Of a DNA stretch of 64,000 bases, positions 23,701 to 34,137 are shown one piece after another. The translations under genes were made by a program, and so were the position numbers. The notes beneath the pieces were generated by a model. It had not been told where the DNA came from. It worked only from the letters and a program-made list of their open reading frames with translations, and searched no databases. Where the stretch lies: positions 19,755,001-19,819,000 of the forward strand of contig NC_056758.1 of assembly GCF_018687715.1 (NCBI RefSeq), written 5' to 3'. Position 1 is the first letter of the stretch, and each line of letters starts with the position of its first letter. This DNA comes from Carya illinoinensis. Taxonomy: Eukaryota > Streptophyta > Magnoliopsida > Fagales > Juglandaceae.

Positions 23701-24906
23701 CAAGGTTTGGAAGTAAGAAAGAATTAGTTGATTCCTTTCCTCATCATACTACCCAATCCCATCTTCATTTTTCAGGCCTATGATCCAGTTTTTCTTTTTT
23801 CTTTGTGATGCTCTATAATGAAAAAACTTAGAGTTACTGTCACCACCTTTGAGCCACAATGCTTTGGCTCTTTGGTTCCAAAGAATCTCTTCCTTTTCTA
23901 ACCAAACCGGAAGTTGATTCTGAGCCTTCATCATTTCTTCTCTTGATATACTACTTGGTTCAGCTAACTGTAAGCTTTGAAGAGACTCTTGAGCCCTTTT
24001 GATTTGCTGTTTCACATGCCCAAACTTCTGTTTATTCCATGCCTCCAGTCCCCTACTGCAGATGCTCAGTCTGTCAATAATAGAACCAATAGGCCTATTT
24101 TCATTAGTCCCTTGCCAGCATCTTGAAATAACATCACCACATTCATCATCCTCCACCCACATTGCCTCAAATCTAAAGAGCTTATTCCTATATTCATTAT
24201 AAGTAGTGCTTGGTACAAGTATGATAGGCAAATGATCAGAAGATGCAGCAACACCATGCATAACTCGAGAAAGGGGAAAACATGCTTTCCAGCTGGGAGT
24301 AGCAACAAACCTGTCCAGTCTCTCACTAACCACCCCATACTCATATCTTCTGTTACACCATGTATACTTCTAGCCCTCAAATCCCAAATTAATCAAATTG
24401 CAATCATCAAGTACACTTCTAAAAGCTTGCATTAACCTTTCAGGACGTGGCCTTCCTCCCATCTTTTCTTGTTGACTTAGTACTTCATTAAAATCTCCAC
24501 ATACCAACCATGGTATATTTCCTTCCTCCCTCAGTGTTCTAAGTAAGCTCCAAGTTTCCTCTCTTTTTCCAGTTTCTGGATGTCCTTACAAACCAGTAAA
24601 TTTCCACTCCATTCCTCCATCAGCCTCATTAATTTTTGCATCAATATGAAACAAAGAGAAACTCTTTATTGATAACTTTATTTAATTCCTCCATAATAAT
24701 GCCAAAACACCTTTCCTTCCTTCACTATCCACTGCAAAACAGCATTCAAACCCAACTCTCACATGAATTCTTTCCATCTATCTACTACTCAATTTTGTTT
24801 CCATTAAGAATAGAATAGTAGGAACTTCTCTCCTAACCAAGTTACAGAGAGCTCTAACTCCTCGTGGGTTCCCAAGCCCACGAGAGTTCCAACTTATAAT
24901 TTTCAT
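20798..24906 (-). pseudogene. LINE ORF2 polyprotein (endonuclease, reverse transcriptase, RNase H), broken
   Basis: The ATG at 24906 opens the endonuclease domain (IISWNSRGLGNPRGVRAL). The reverse transcriptase fills about 23703-22534: KAYDRVEWSF, the RQGDTLSPYLF box and the catalytic FADDS all read clearly. The zinc-binding domain is at 21898-21476 (LPSKVRIFAWKA; CDFCNAEKENTLHALCSC). RNase H is at 21265-20798 with acidic residues in NVDGAF, EVEALA and ESDSL. At least five stops or shifts separate these blocks (near 24340, 23745, 23490, 22530 and 21905), so no full protein can be made. Confidence 0.92.
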
Positions 24907-25129
24907 TATTCTCGGTGGGGCTGCTCACCACCGTTCGGCTTAATTTGAGATCACTATCAACATCATTTTCCACCATTCCTCTCCTTCCTCGTTTCTAAAT
25001 AGTTGAAGTCAGTTCAAAGGCCTTCCTCTTACCTTTCACTTCTTGCACCAAAGACACGCCAGTATCTTCATGAGTTGCATGACACATTCTAACCCACTTT
25101 CTACTAGGCCTGCCTCTCTTTGGTTTTGA

Positions 25130-26358
25130 CTATGTTTCGACTATAGCATCCACTTCAATGGGCTGAAGCCCATTTTTATTAATCACCATTGGCTCAAACA
25201 CCATATTAATACCTTCATTTGATGGACACAGACCCATTTCCTCTCTATCTTGATTAGAGGAAACCTGCTGAGTTGCCTTATCAGTTATACCAACAGGAGT
25301 CAACATACTCTTATTATTGCATGCAACGTTATCACCCATTAGTACCTCCTCCCTTGATTCATGCATAACTAAAACAGAGAATAAATCTTTTTCTTGTAAC
25401 GTCTCCTGATTCTCCTCCTCTTCTCTGTCGTTTCCCTACCTCCCAGCTTGACACCAGTGGCCTGTCGGTCACTTTCTGATGAAACTTCTGGTGTAGAATT
25501 CCGATGAGCAAAAGTATGAGGTTCAGAGCTTTCCTTCCCTCTTCTTTGCAAAGTACCAACATGTAGCCAAGCTCCGAATGGTAGTTGAGAAGAAACGCAT
25601 GCCTCTTGATGGCCAACAAACTCACAATCTTTAAGTTGATGACCAAGTTTACCACACCAGTAGCAGAAATTTGGCAAGCGTTCGTAGGCAAAACGGATCC
25701 AGCATATACCATATTGTCCCAGATTGACTCTGACACCTCGCATAAGACGCTGAGATATGTCAATCTTAACTCTAATTCTCATGAATTCTCCCCATGCAGC
25801 CTCTCCTTTTTCACCATCAACCTCCTCCATAGTGCCTATCTTGTTACCAATAAGGTGTCCCACCTCCTCATTCATAGCATTTAACGGTATCTCATATAGT
25901 CTAATCCAAAAGGACGCTTTAGAAATCCCTATTTTTGTTACCTGCCGATCACCTTCCAAACGTTCTAAAAGAACCAAGTTTTGATCAAACGACCATGGTC
26001 CCTCATGAAGAATACCTTGCTTATCACGCTCATCCGCAAACTCCACCAGAATAAGTTTGGAACCCAACTCCTTAAAACTCACTTTATGAACAGGTTGCCA
26101 TACTTTCCTCATCATGCTCTTGAGGGCCTCACGGTTGTAATATCGATCCGATAGCAATGACATCACCAGATAGCGTTCTCCACGTATAATATTTGGTTCC
26201 AAAACATTAGGATCCACATGAATCTCACTTCTCTCTTTCTCAGATAATGAAAAATGTCGACACAAGGATTCTAACTCTTCTGCCAGTGAGGCAGGAGACA
26301 AATGAAACAAAAAACCTGCACTGGGATAGGGGAGAAAACCTCTACGCGGAGAGGACAA
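25130..26358 (-). pseudogene. LINE ORF1 protein (DUF4283 plus CCHC knuckle)
   Basis: The frame is open from 26358 to 25369 (about 329 codons) and resumes to 25130. Residues about 60-165 match the DUF4283 domain of plant LINE ORF1 proteins (RYLVMSLLSDRYYNREALK; LILVEFADERD). Residues about 232-245 are a zinc knuckle, CYWCGKLGHQLKDC. A basic Arg/Lys-rich tail ends the long frame. The edge codon is TTG, not ATG, consistent with 5' truncation. The protein binds LINE RNA. Confidence 0.85.
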
Positions 26359-28139
26359 AAAGGCTGATAGTTTACATTGATTTTTAATATAAGTGTTATT
26401 AAGGATATTTTATGAGCTACTATTGTTTAAGAGAATTACGATTTCCTACTACATTATATGTTAGTAGTATTAAATTTTGATTTCAATAATAGTTTATAGA
26501 GATATGAGTTTTAAATATGATTAAGTTAATTTTCAAAATGAATTTAAGTTATTTTGCCAGATTTGATAAAGTTATATTTGAATAATTTAGAATATCAGTA
26601 TTTTTTGAATTTCGTGTTAAGTGGAAGATTCATTCGATTATGTTCTTCAGTATGGATTCAATTATGTGGTTAATGATAAATTTAGAAAGTGATGGTATTT
26701 TAGGGTTAAGAGGATTTTAGGTTTCTTTGAGAGAGTAAAATAGGTATTTTAGGTGCAATTACATAGTAACTGTTCAATTGGAGATTTATTCAAATTATAT
26801 GATTTTTCTATAGGTAACGATTTATGTTCTCTTAGCATTGTTGTGAGGAAATTCAAAGAAGCTAATAAATTCAGGTAGGTGGGCTTCCTATGTTAGATTT
26901 GCATAAAAAGAAAGAAGAAATGAACTGAAGTTGGTTTGTAAAAATGTGCATGTTACGTTTTGAAAAGAAAACACGAAAACAAGCTCAGTTATATGTTCTA
27001 CATTCACTCATGAAATCTATATGAAAGAAAAAATTCTTTTTGACATGAAAAGTGCAAACATGAGAAATATTTGACATGTTCTAAAATGGGAGAATGAGGG
27101 AAATGATATTTGAGATTTTTGTTCATGTGATAGGGAATGTTTGGGATATGTTATTAATCATTTAAAAATGATATGAATGTGTTACGCACGTGATTTGATA
27201 TGATATGAATATGGAAAACCTTTGGCACACTTATCTGTTATTGTTCTAATTCTAAATATGGTTCTAATATGATGATATTGGTTCACATGGTATGGTTGGT
27301 ACTAACCTGATATGATATGATATGAGTGCACCCACTGTGGAAGCAAGGTGGTCTTTTATGTGTTCTTTCCGGTGTGCACACTAGGGGCTCCGATATTTGG
27401 AAAAGGAAAGTTTCATAATATGATATTGCCTCGTTTGGCCACCGGGGATAGCACAACCGTACCAAGGGGGTTAAACATGTTATATGATATGATACGATAT
27501 GATATGATATGATAAGATGAGAACGTTCAGTTATGTTATGCCAAAGCGTTTTTAAATATGAACAGTTGTTTTATTCTGTATTTGAAAAGATTGAAATGTC
27601 GCTCAGTTTTTCTTTCCTGATATTATGTTTTGAGATCTACATATGAAAATGAAATGTTTCTGTTTCCTGCATACAAAACTTTATGAAAAGGCTAATGTTG
27701 TACACACTAGTATATTTGTTTTGCTTACTGAGTTGTTGATAACTCACCCCCTTATTTTCAAATATCTGTTAGATGATGTGGATGGTTTAGTTGAGGAAAA
27801 GAAATTGTGAGCAAGACTAAGCTGAGAATAGGGTGTTTGGGTACCTTAGGGTACTATTAATAGAATGACAACCTGTTGTCCCTAGATATGTTATTGTTTT
27901 TCGATTTAGTAAGACTTAAGGATTTTTCAATTTATTTTGTTGGGACTAATGGGAAATTGTAGACCCTTTGATTTATGTTATTCGTAGTAATGACTACATG
28001 AACATCATTATGCGTTAATTTGGAAAATATGATATTGTTTATTGTTTTCAAAGTCTTTAAAGATTTTAAATGTGTTGGGAGGCAAGTTTATAAGTGACAA
28101 GTAGTAAATCTTTGACCAATCCAAGTACGGGGCTTTACA

Positions 28140-28844
28140 AGTTGGAAGCCTTACCATGGTTGAAACAGAACCCTAAGGGCATGTGGGTTGAGCTTGGGTA
28201 GAATGGAAATCAATAGTATGGTATATGTAGGTCCCATTTGGAAGAATGAAATGAAATACAAGGCTTGGGCTTCAAGTTTTGGGTTCTTATTGGGCCATAT
28301 GATCACACCTTTTGTTTGTGGGCCTAGGAGTGGACTTATCCATGGGCATCATGTCCAGATTTATTGGGCCTTTCCTTGGCCTCAATAGTCCACTAGGTTG
28401 TGTTCTAACTTTGAGTCTTTTCTAAATTGCGCCAAGAGTCTTGAATCTTACTAAGTTGGGCCCAATAGTCTTATGTCTTCTAAGTTGGGCCTAATATCTT
28501 GTGTCCATCATGTTGGGCTTAAAATCTTTGTGTCTATCCTCAATCCATTTCATCTTAGTAAACTAGGGCCCTTATTAAATCATTCTTGGGCCTTCTCCAA
28601 ATCCATCTAATACTTGACCAAATCACTAAGCCCATTAATATGGCAAGCCTCCAATATGCCATGTGTCATTCTCCCATCGACCTCTTGGGTACCTTTCCTC
28701 AAAATTAATAAGCACTAAAAATTCTCCAAAATAATACTACTAAACCAATCAAGCCCAAAAATTCCCTTTTCTTCTAGTATCCCAACTTCAACTTAGCTAG
28801 GGCCATGACTAATAGGGTTAAGGCCTAAGGTGTTTTTAAGTGGG
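28140..28844. other. Unclassified sequence between two LTRs
   Basis: Several short repeats of the type AAGTTGGGCCCAATAGTCTT occur at 28385-28530. The stretch ends GGGGTGTTATAG (about 28847), which resembles a decayed LTR end. No gene is visible. Confidence 0.4.
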
Positions 28845-29692
28845 GTGTTATAGTTGTTTTTGGTTTATATGTTAGCTGTTTGAGTTGATGTGGATTGTTG
28901 GGTTGATGTTGGTTGTGTGGGATTGATATGTGAGACTCGCTAGGGTTGATATGTGCGGTTGTTTGTATTGGACATATTAAGATGGTCGGCTGTGTACATT
29001 TTGTTTGACATGTTAGGACTAGGTGAGGGGTAAGTGAGTGTTTGATATGTCAGTTTGTGGGTTTATGAACTTAACTTGTTATTTGTACTATTCTATCATC
29101 TGATGGTGGTACTTTTGTTGGTTAAGTTTTTATGTTGATGTAGATTATTAATGTATGAATAATTATTTTCAGTTTCTATGGCACGACTAATATACGGTCT
29201 CAAAAATGTAGAGAATACACTATGAGAGTCAAGTAAGCAAGGCTCCTATACTAAACTTTGCATGAAAAGAAATGGACGTAGGTTGAGTTAAAAAAAATAT
29301 GCATGTTTTCTTCTGAAGAGAAACTTCAACAACCACGGTTATTTGATTTGCATTACTCACAAAATCTGTATAAAAATAGAAGTATTTTCTATTATGATAG
29401 GTGTAGACATGAGCAAATTTTGGCATTCGATTTTTAAACTGTACAGAAAGAGCGAGTATGAAATCTGAAAATTTGTTCATGGTTATGGGAAGATTCTCTA
29501 AATTTGTTTTTCTTTTTTATTTTTTGATAATAATATGAAAAGCTTCACTAATAAAATCAAGTTGTTACAATTTGTCCGCCCATACATTTTGATAAACGAA
29601 ATCTGGACAAGAGTTCCATCAGATGGCTATGTCCTCTATATTACATGCATATCTACCCAAGTGATGGGCTGCTTCATTCCCCAATCTCCCCA

Positions 29693-30340
29693 TGTGATGA
29701 CCCGCTTTTAAGTGTATTTTCACTGAAGGAGTGTTTTTAATTTAATTAATATATTAGTTTATTTATTTTAAATTAATGTTTTTTAATTGGTTTTTAATTT
29801 ATTTGATGTTGTGTTTTATTTATTTAGTCGTTTAATGGTTTTTAATATCATTTTCGGCGGACCTGTTTTAGTTTCCGGAGTGAGGGCTGGACCTCATTTC
29901 TTTTCAATCATCTTTTCCTTTTCTCTTTTCTTTTTTTCTTCTTTCTCTTTTTTCTTCTTTTTCTTTCTTTTTTTTTTCTTTCTTTTCTCTCCCCCCAGTT
30001 CTCTCTCCAGCGCGACACTCTCTCTCCTCTCCCTCAAGCCGTTTCGTCCAGCTGCCCAGACCCACCGCCACCGGCCACCGTACGGCACACCACCACCACC
30101 AATCTTTTCCCCTCCCTCCGGTGAACCACCCCACAAATTTCCACCGCCAACGGAGCCGCCATTTAGCCGAAAAACCACCTTCAAGCCACACGATTTTAGC
30201 TCTGATCTGCTGCCGTCGCTCCACTTCCGGCCACCACCTCTTCACCACTTCATCACTGACTCCTTGCCGCCCTAACCCACCCATTTCTGGCCTCTAACCG
30301 TCGCTGGAACAGCTCCCACGAGCGAGTTTTTGATTTGGGT
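29693..30340 (+). repeat. 5' LTR remnant (about 648 bp)
   Basis: Aligns with the first third of the 3' LTR at roughly 95% by eye. Several differences remove CpG (ACGTG to AAGTG; TTACGG to TAATGG). Truncated at the deletion join. Confidence 0.92.
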
Positions 30341-32081
30341 GCACTTTTTGTATGGGGAAGCTTGTGAAGTATACACTGATCACAAGAGTTTGAAGCATTT
30401 GTTTTCCCAGAAAAATTTGAACATGAGGCAGAGGCGATGGCTGGAGTTAATCAGTGACTACCAGTGCGAGATCAAGTATCATCCGGGGAAGGCAAATATA
30501 GTTGCTGATGCTTTGAGCCGAAAATTGCACTTGGAAGATGAAGCCGAGCCGTCAGAATTGGATTCTTTGCTTTGTGGGATGAGAAGGCTTCTTATTGAAA
30601 GTTCACAGCAAGAGGTTTTATCTTTAGTTCTTGATGTTCGGGTAACTGATTTTGAGGAATTGAAGACTCTTCAAAGGAAGGATCCGAAATTGCTGGATAT
30701 CAGAAAAAGAGTTAGAAAATCTCGAGGGCCATTGCACTATAGTATGGATAAAAATGGAATTCTTCAGTTCCGAGATCGTCAGGTGATCCTCAAAAATTCA
30801 GAATTCAAGGAGCGGATCATGGCAGAAGCTCATGCGGCCCCTTATTCAGTTCATTCCGGTAGTACGAAGATGTACCGAGACTTGAAGAAAAATTATTGGC
30901 GGGATGGAATGAAGAGGGATATTGCCTTGTATGTTGAGAAATGCCACACATGCCGTCAAGTTAAGGCCGAGCATCAAAGACCCACTGGTATGCTCCAACC
31001 CCTCCTTATTCCTGAGTGGAAGTGGGATGACATCACGATGGATTTTATAGTGGGCTTGCCGAGAACGCCTAGTGGGAAAAATTCTGTTTTGGTGATTATT
31101 CACCGGTTAACGAAGAGTGCTCATTTCTTGCCTGTTAATAACACTGATTCCTTGGGTAAGTTGACATGCTTGTACATGAAAGAGATAGTGCGGCTGCACG
31201 GCATACCGAAGAGTATAGTGTCGGATCGAGACCCAAGGTTCACGTCTCATTTCTGGAAGAGTTTGCATGCAGCATTGGGTACTAAGTTGAAGTTCAGTAC
31301 TGCATATCACCTGCAGACAAACGGCCAATCAGAGCGCACCATTCAGACCCTTGAAGACATGTTGCAAGCATGTGTCATGGAATTTCAAGAGAGTTGGGAA
31401 AACCATTTGCCGCTCATAGAGTTTGCATATAATAATAGCTTCCATGCGACCATTCATATGGCTCCCTATGAAGCTCTTTATGGGAGAAAGTGCAGATCGC
31501 CCTTGTGTTGGGATGAAGTCGGGGAGAGTAAGATTATTGGACCCGAAATAATTCAAGAGATGCAAAGCCAAGTCTGGATCATCAGAGATAAAATGGCGGC
31601 AGCTCAGAGTCGCCAGAAAAACTACGCTGATACCAGGAGGAGAGAGTTATCTTTTGAAGAAGGTGATTGGGTTTATCTCAAAGTCTCTCCCATGAGAGGA
31701 GTTAAGCATTTTGGTAAAAAGAGGAAACTGGATCTGAGGTATGTCGGCCCTTTTCAGATTCTGGAGAAGGTAGGGTCCGTCGCCTATAGAGTTGCTTTGC
31801 CAGAATATTTTGGGGATATTCATGATGTCTTCCACGTATCATCCTTGAAGAAGAGCTTTGGACAACAAGAGCCACGCTTTGTCGACCCAAAGAGTATTCA
31901 GTTGCAACCGGACCTTACTTATGAGGTTGTTCCGTCACAGATCATGGATTGGAAGGAGCAATAGTTGAGGTCCAAGACGATACCTTTGGTTAAGGTGGCA
32001 TGAGGAGATCCGTTAGCTCAAGATTTCTCTTGGGAGCGAGTAGTAGATATGAGGGAGCAGTACCCATACTTGTTTGAGTAA
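30341..32081 (+). pseudogene. pol: pol fragment: RNase H, integrase, start of chromodomain region
   Basis: Open to 31964, then two stops before the natural end at about 32080. RNase H shows [24 protein letters not shown] and [14 protein letters not shown]. Integrase has the zinc-binding H...H...C..C ([17 protein letters not shown]) and all three catalytic acids ([23 protein letters not shown]). The GPF-type C-terminal block ([25 protein letters not shown]) is followed by the chromovirus tail, in which a TAG after WKEQ and a TGA after VKVA end translation early. The upstream reverse transcriptase is deleted, so it has no proper start codon. Confidence 0.93.
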
Positions 32082-32189
32082 TGACGGTACGTTTCTAAAT
32101 CTTAGTCATAGGTGGTTTTATGTGATATTATGTGGCTTGTTTCAAGTTGGTGTTTGATCTTGCAAATTTCGAGGACGAAATTTGTTTTT

Positions 32190-32202
32190 AAGGGGGGGAG
32201 GA
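32190..32202 (+). other. Polypurine tract
   Basis: AAGGGGGGGAGGA directly before the 3' LTR, preceded by the AATTTCGAGGACGAAATT box seen in all family members. Confidence 0.92.
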
Positions 32203-34137
32203 TGTGATGACCCGCTTTTACGTGTATTTTCACCTGAAGGAGTGTTTTTAATTTAATTAATATATTAGTTTATTTATTTTAAATTAATGTATTTTAATTG
32301 GTTTTTAATTTATTTGATGTTGTGTTTTATTTATTTAGTCGTTTTACGGTTTTTAATATCGTTTTCGGCGGACCTGTTTTGGTTTCCGGAGTGAGAACTG
32401 AATCTCATTTCTTTTCCATCATCTTTTCTTTTTCTCTTCTTTCTCTTTTTTCTTCTTTTTCTTTCTTTTCTCTCCTCCCCGATTCTCTCTCCCGCGCGAC
32501 ACTCTCTCTCCTCTCCCTCACGCCGTTTCGTCCAGCTGCCCAGACCCACCACCGCCGGCCACCGTGCGACACACCACCACCACCAATCTCTGCCCCTCCC
32601 TCCGGTGAACCACCCCACAAATTTTCACCACCAACGAAGCTGCCGTTTAGTTGGAAAACCACCTTCAAGCCACACGGTTTTAGCTCCAATCTGCCGTCGT
32701 CGCTCCACCTCCGGCCACCACCGCTTCACCACTTCATCATCGACTCCTTGCCGTCCTAACCCACCTATTTCCGGCCTCTAACCATCGCCGGAACAGCTCC
32801 CACGAGCTAGTTTTCGATTTGGGTATTTCAGCCCTTCAACCACCATTTTCGCCGCCACCCATGGCCAAACTCCACTTCCCTTACCTTCATAAATGTCCCT
32901 AGACCATTCCCTATCAATCCCGAGCTTTGGTTTGTCCCTGTTCAAAAGTGGGTATTTTACAACCCATGGCCACAGTGAAATTTCACTGTTACGTTGCTTT
33001 TCTTCCGCTGTTTGCAACGCCGCGAGCTTTCTAAAAATACCATATAGCGCTGTAAGTATTTTCCAAACCCTACTTTTAGATTTAAATATATTATGCTCTT
33101 ACAATATTTATTTATCTACTGGTTGGTTGATTCAGGACTGAGTCCGAGGAGTTTGAGAGTCGGATGGATTGAGGACGGAGTTGCTTGGTTTGTTGAGTTG
33201 TGATTGGTTGGTTGGTTTATGCCTTGAGGCGTGCATTACATATTGCATTCACGTGCATTTTATTTAAATTGAGAAAATCCTGTTTTATTGGCGTAAATGG
33301 ATTTTCGGGTGCGTGTGTCTCATGAGCCCAAGCCGGGATGAGTTATTATCTCGGTGGAGCTACTCTGGTCACTCGGGAGCATAATATACTGAGTGACGTC
33401 CCCTGAGTTGTCGCTAGGCGATGACGGGAGCGGGGGCTAGAGGATGCTTGGCTACGAACGCGCCGGGTGCGGAACTGGGCATCGCTCGTTTAGGTGTCAC
33501 ACGCGTGGTCGTTACCTGCAGTGTGGCACAGGAGCCAGGGTGTGCGGATGACCCCTAGGGGAGGTCATGGTGCATACGGATTAATTGGTTAATGGTTTGA
33601 GTTTGATATGGGCCAAATGTGACTTTTGGCGTGATATTTGGAAAGGATATGTTTTTGGGCCAAATGAGATTTTTGGTGTGTGTGGAAAATTATGGTTTAT
33701 GGGACATGTGCATTGCATTCTTTCATGCATGTTGTTTGAGTTAATATGTTTTTATCTAGTGGTGTTTGGATTTTACTTACCTGCGGCACCATTTTTTGAT
33801 TCCGTAGATTTTGGTGTAGGGTTTGAGGAGGAGGCTGAGCCCGAGGATGCGGCTCCGCCGGAGTGCTGAGTTAAAATCTATGCTTTATTTTCGACTTTAA
33901 AAACTATATTTGTGTTTTGTAATATTTTATTATGTATGTTTGAACAGTTTTGTATTAAACTAAGAAAAAAATTCTGGTACTTAGTTATTGACTTTGCTAT
34001 CCGCTGCGTTTTTTCTCGTGCACATTCGTTGTTTATACACACACTTGGCACACGTCGATAGGGTGGTGACTCGAGATGTCATCATCCGAACGTCTCGATT
34101 TTTTCGTGTCCGTGCATGGGGATTTGGGGGCGTCACA
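32203..34137 (+). repeat. 3' LTR (1,935 bp)
   Basis: TGTGATGACCC to GGGGGCGTCACA. Polypyrimidine tract at 32417-32520. Ends with the conserved open frame whose tail is FEEEAEPEDAAPPEC followed by TGA (33867-33869). Confidence 0.95.

Larger units (their letters stand above)
20738..26367 (-). mobile_element. LINE (L1-type non-LTR retrotransposon) with 18-bp target duplication
   Basis: A direct repeat TAGTTTACATTGATTTTT lies at 26368-26385 and 20721-20738. On the minus strand the element runs from 26367 to a poly(A) tail seen as a T run at about 20733-20765. Order: ORF1 nucleic-acid-binding protein, endonuclease, reverse transcriptase, zinc-binding reverse transcriptase domain, RNase H. Only about 10 bp precede the open ORF1 frame, which has no ATG at its edge, so the 5' end is slightly truncated. 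Confidence 0.95.
19422..28139 (+). mobile_element. Probable solo LTR (about 3.1 kb), split by a LINE
   Basis: Starts TGTAATACCC and ends CGGGGCTTTACA, giving TG...CA ends. Flanks are AGTTA (19417-19421) and AGTTG (28140-28144), a 5-bp duplication with one change. Removing the LINE at 20738-26367 leaves one continuous LTR. The 3' third includes a GATATGAT-rich block (27310-27515) and the box GTTGATAACTCACCCC (27734-27749). A second copy of the family is at 28845-40552. No primer site or coding interior adjoins, hence a solo LTR formed by LTR-LTR recombination. Confidence 0.7.
29693..34137 (+). mobile_element. Ty3/gypsy (Tekay/Del-like chromovirus) element with large internal deletion
   Basis: Exact duplication CCCCA at 29688-29692 and 34138-34142. 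The left LTR (29693-30340) stops part-way and is joined directly to the RNase H part of pol. The rest of the LTR, the primer site, gag, protease and most of reverse transcriptase are gone. Integrase, polypurine tract and a full 3' LTR remain. The join falls at GATTTGGGT, a string also present in the intact LTR (about 32815-32825), pointing to a microhomology deletion. Confidence 0.95.
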
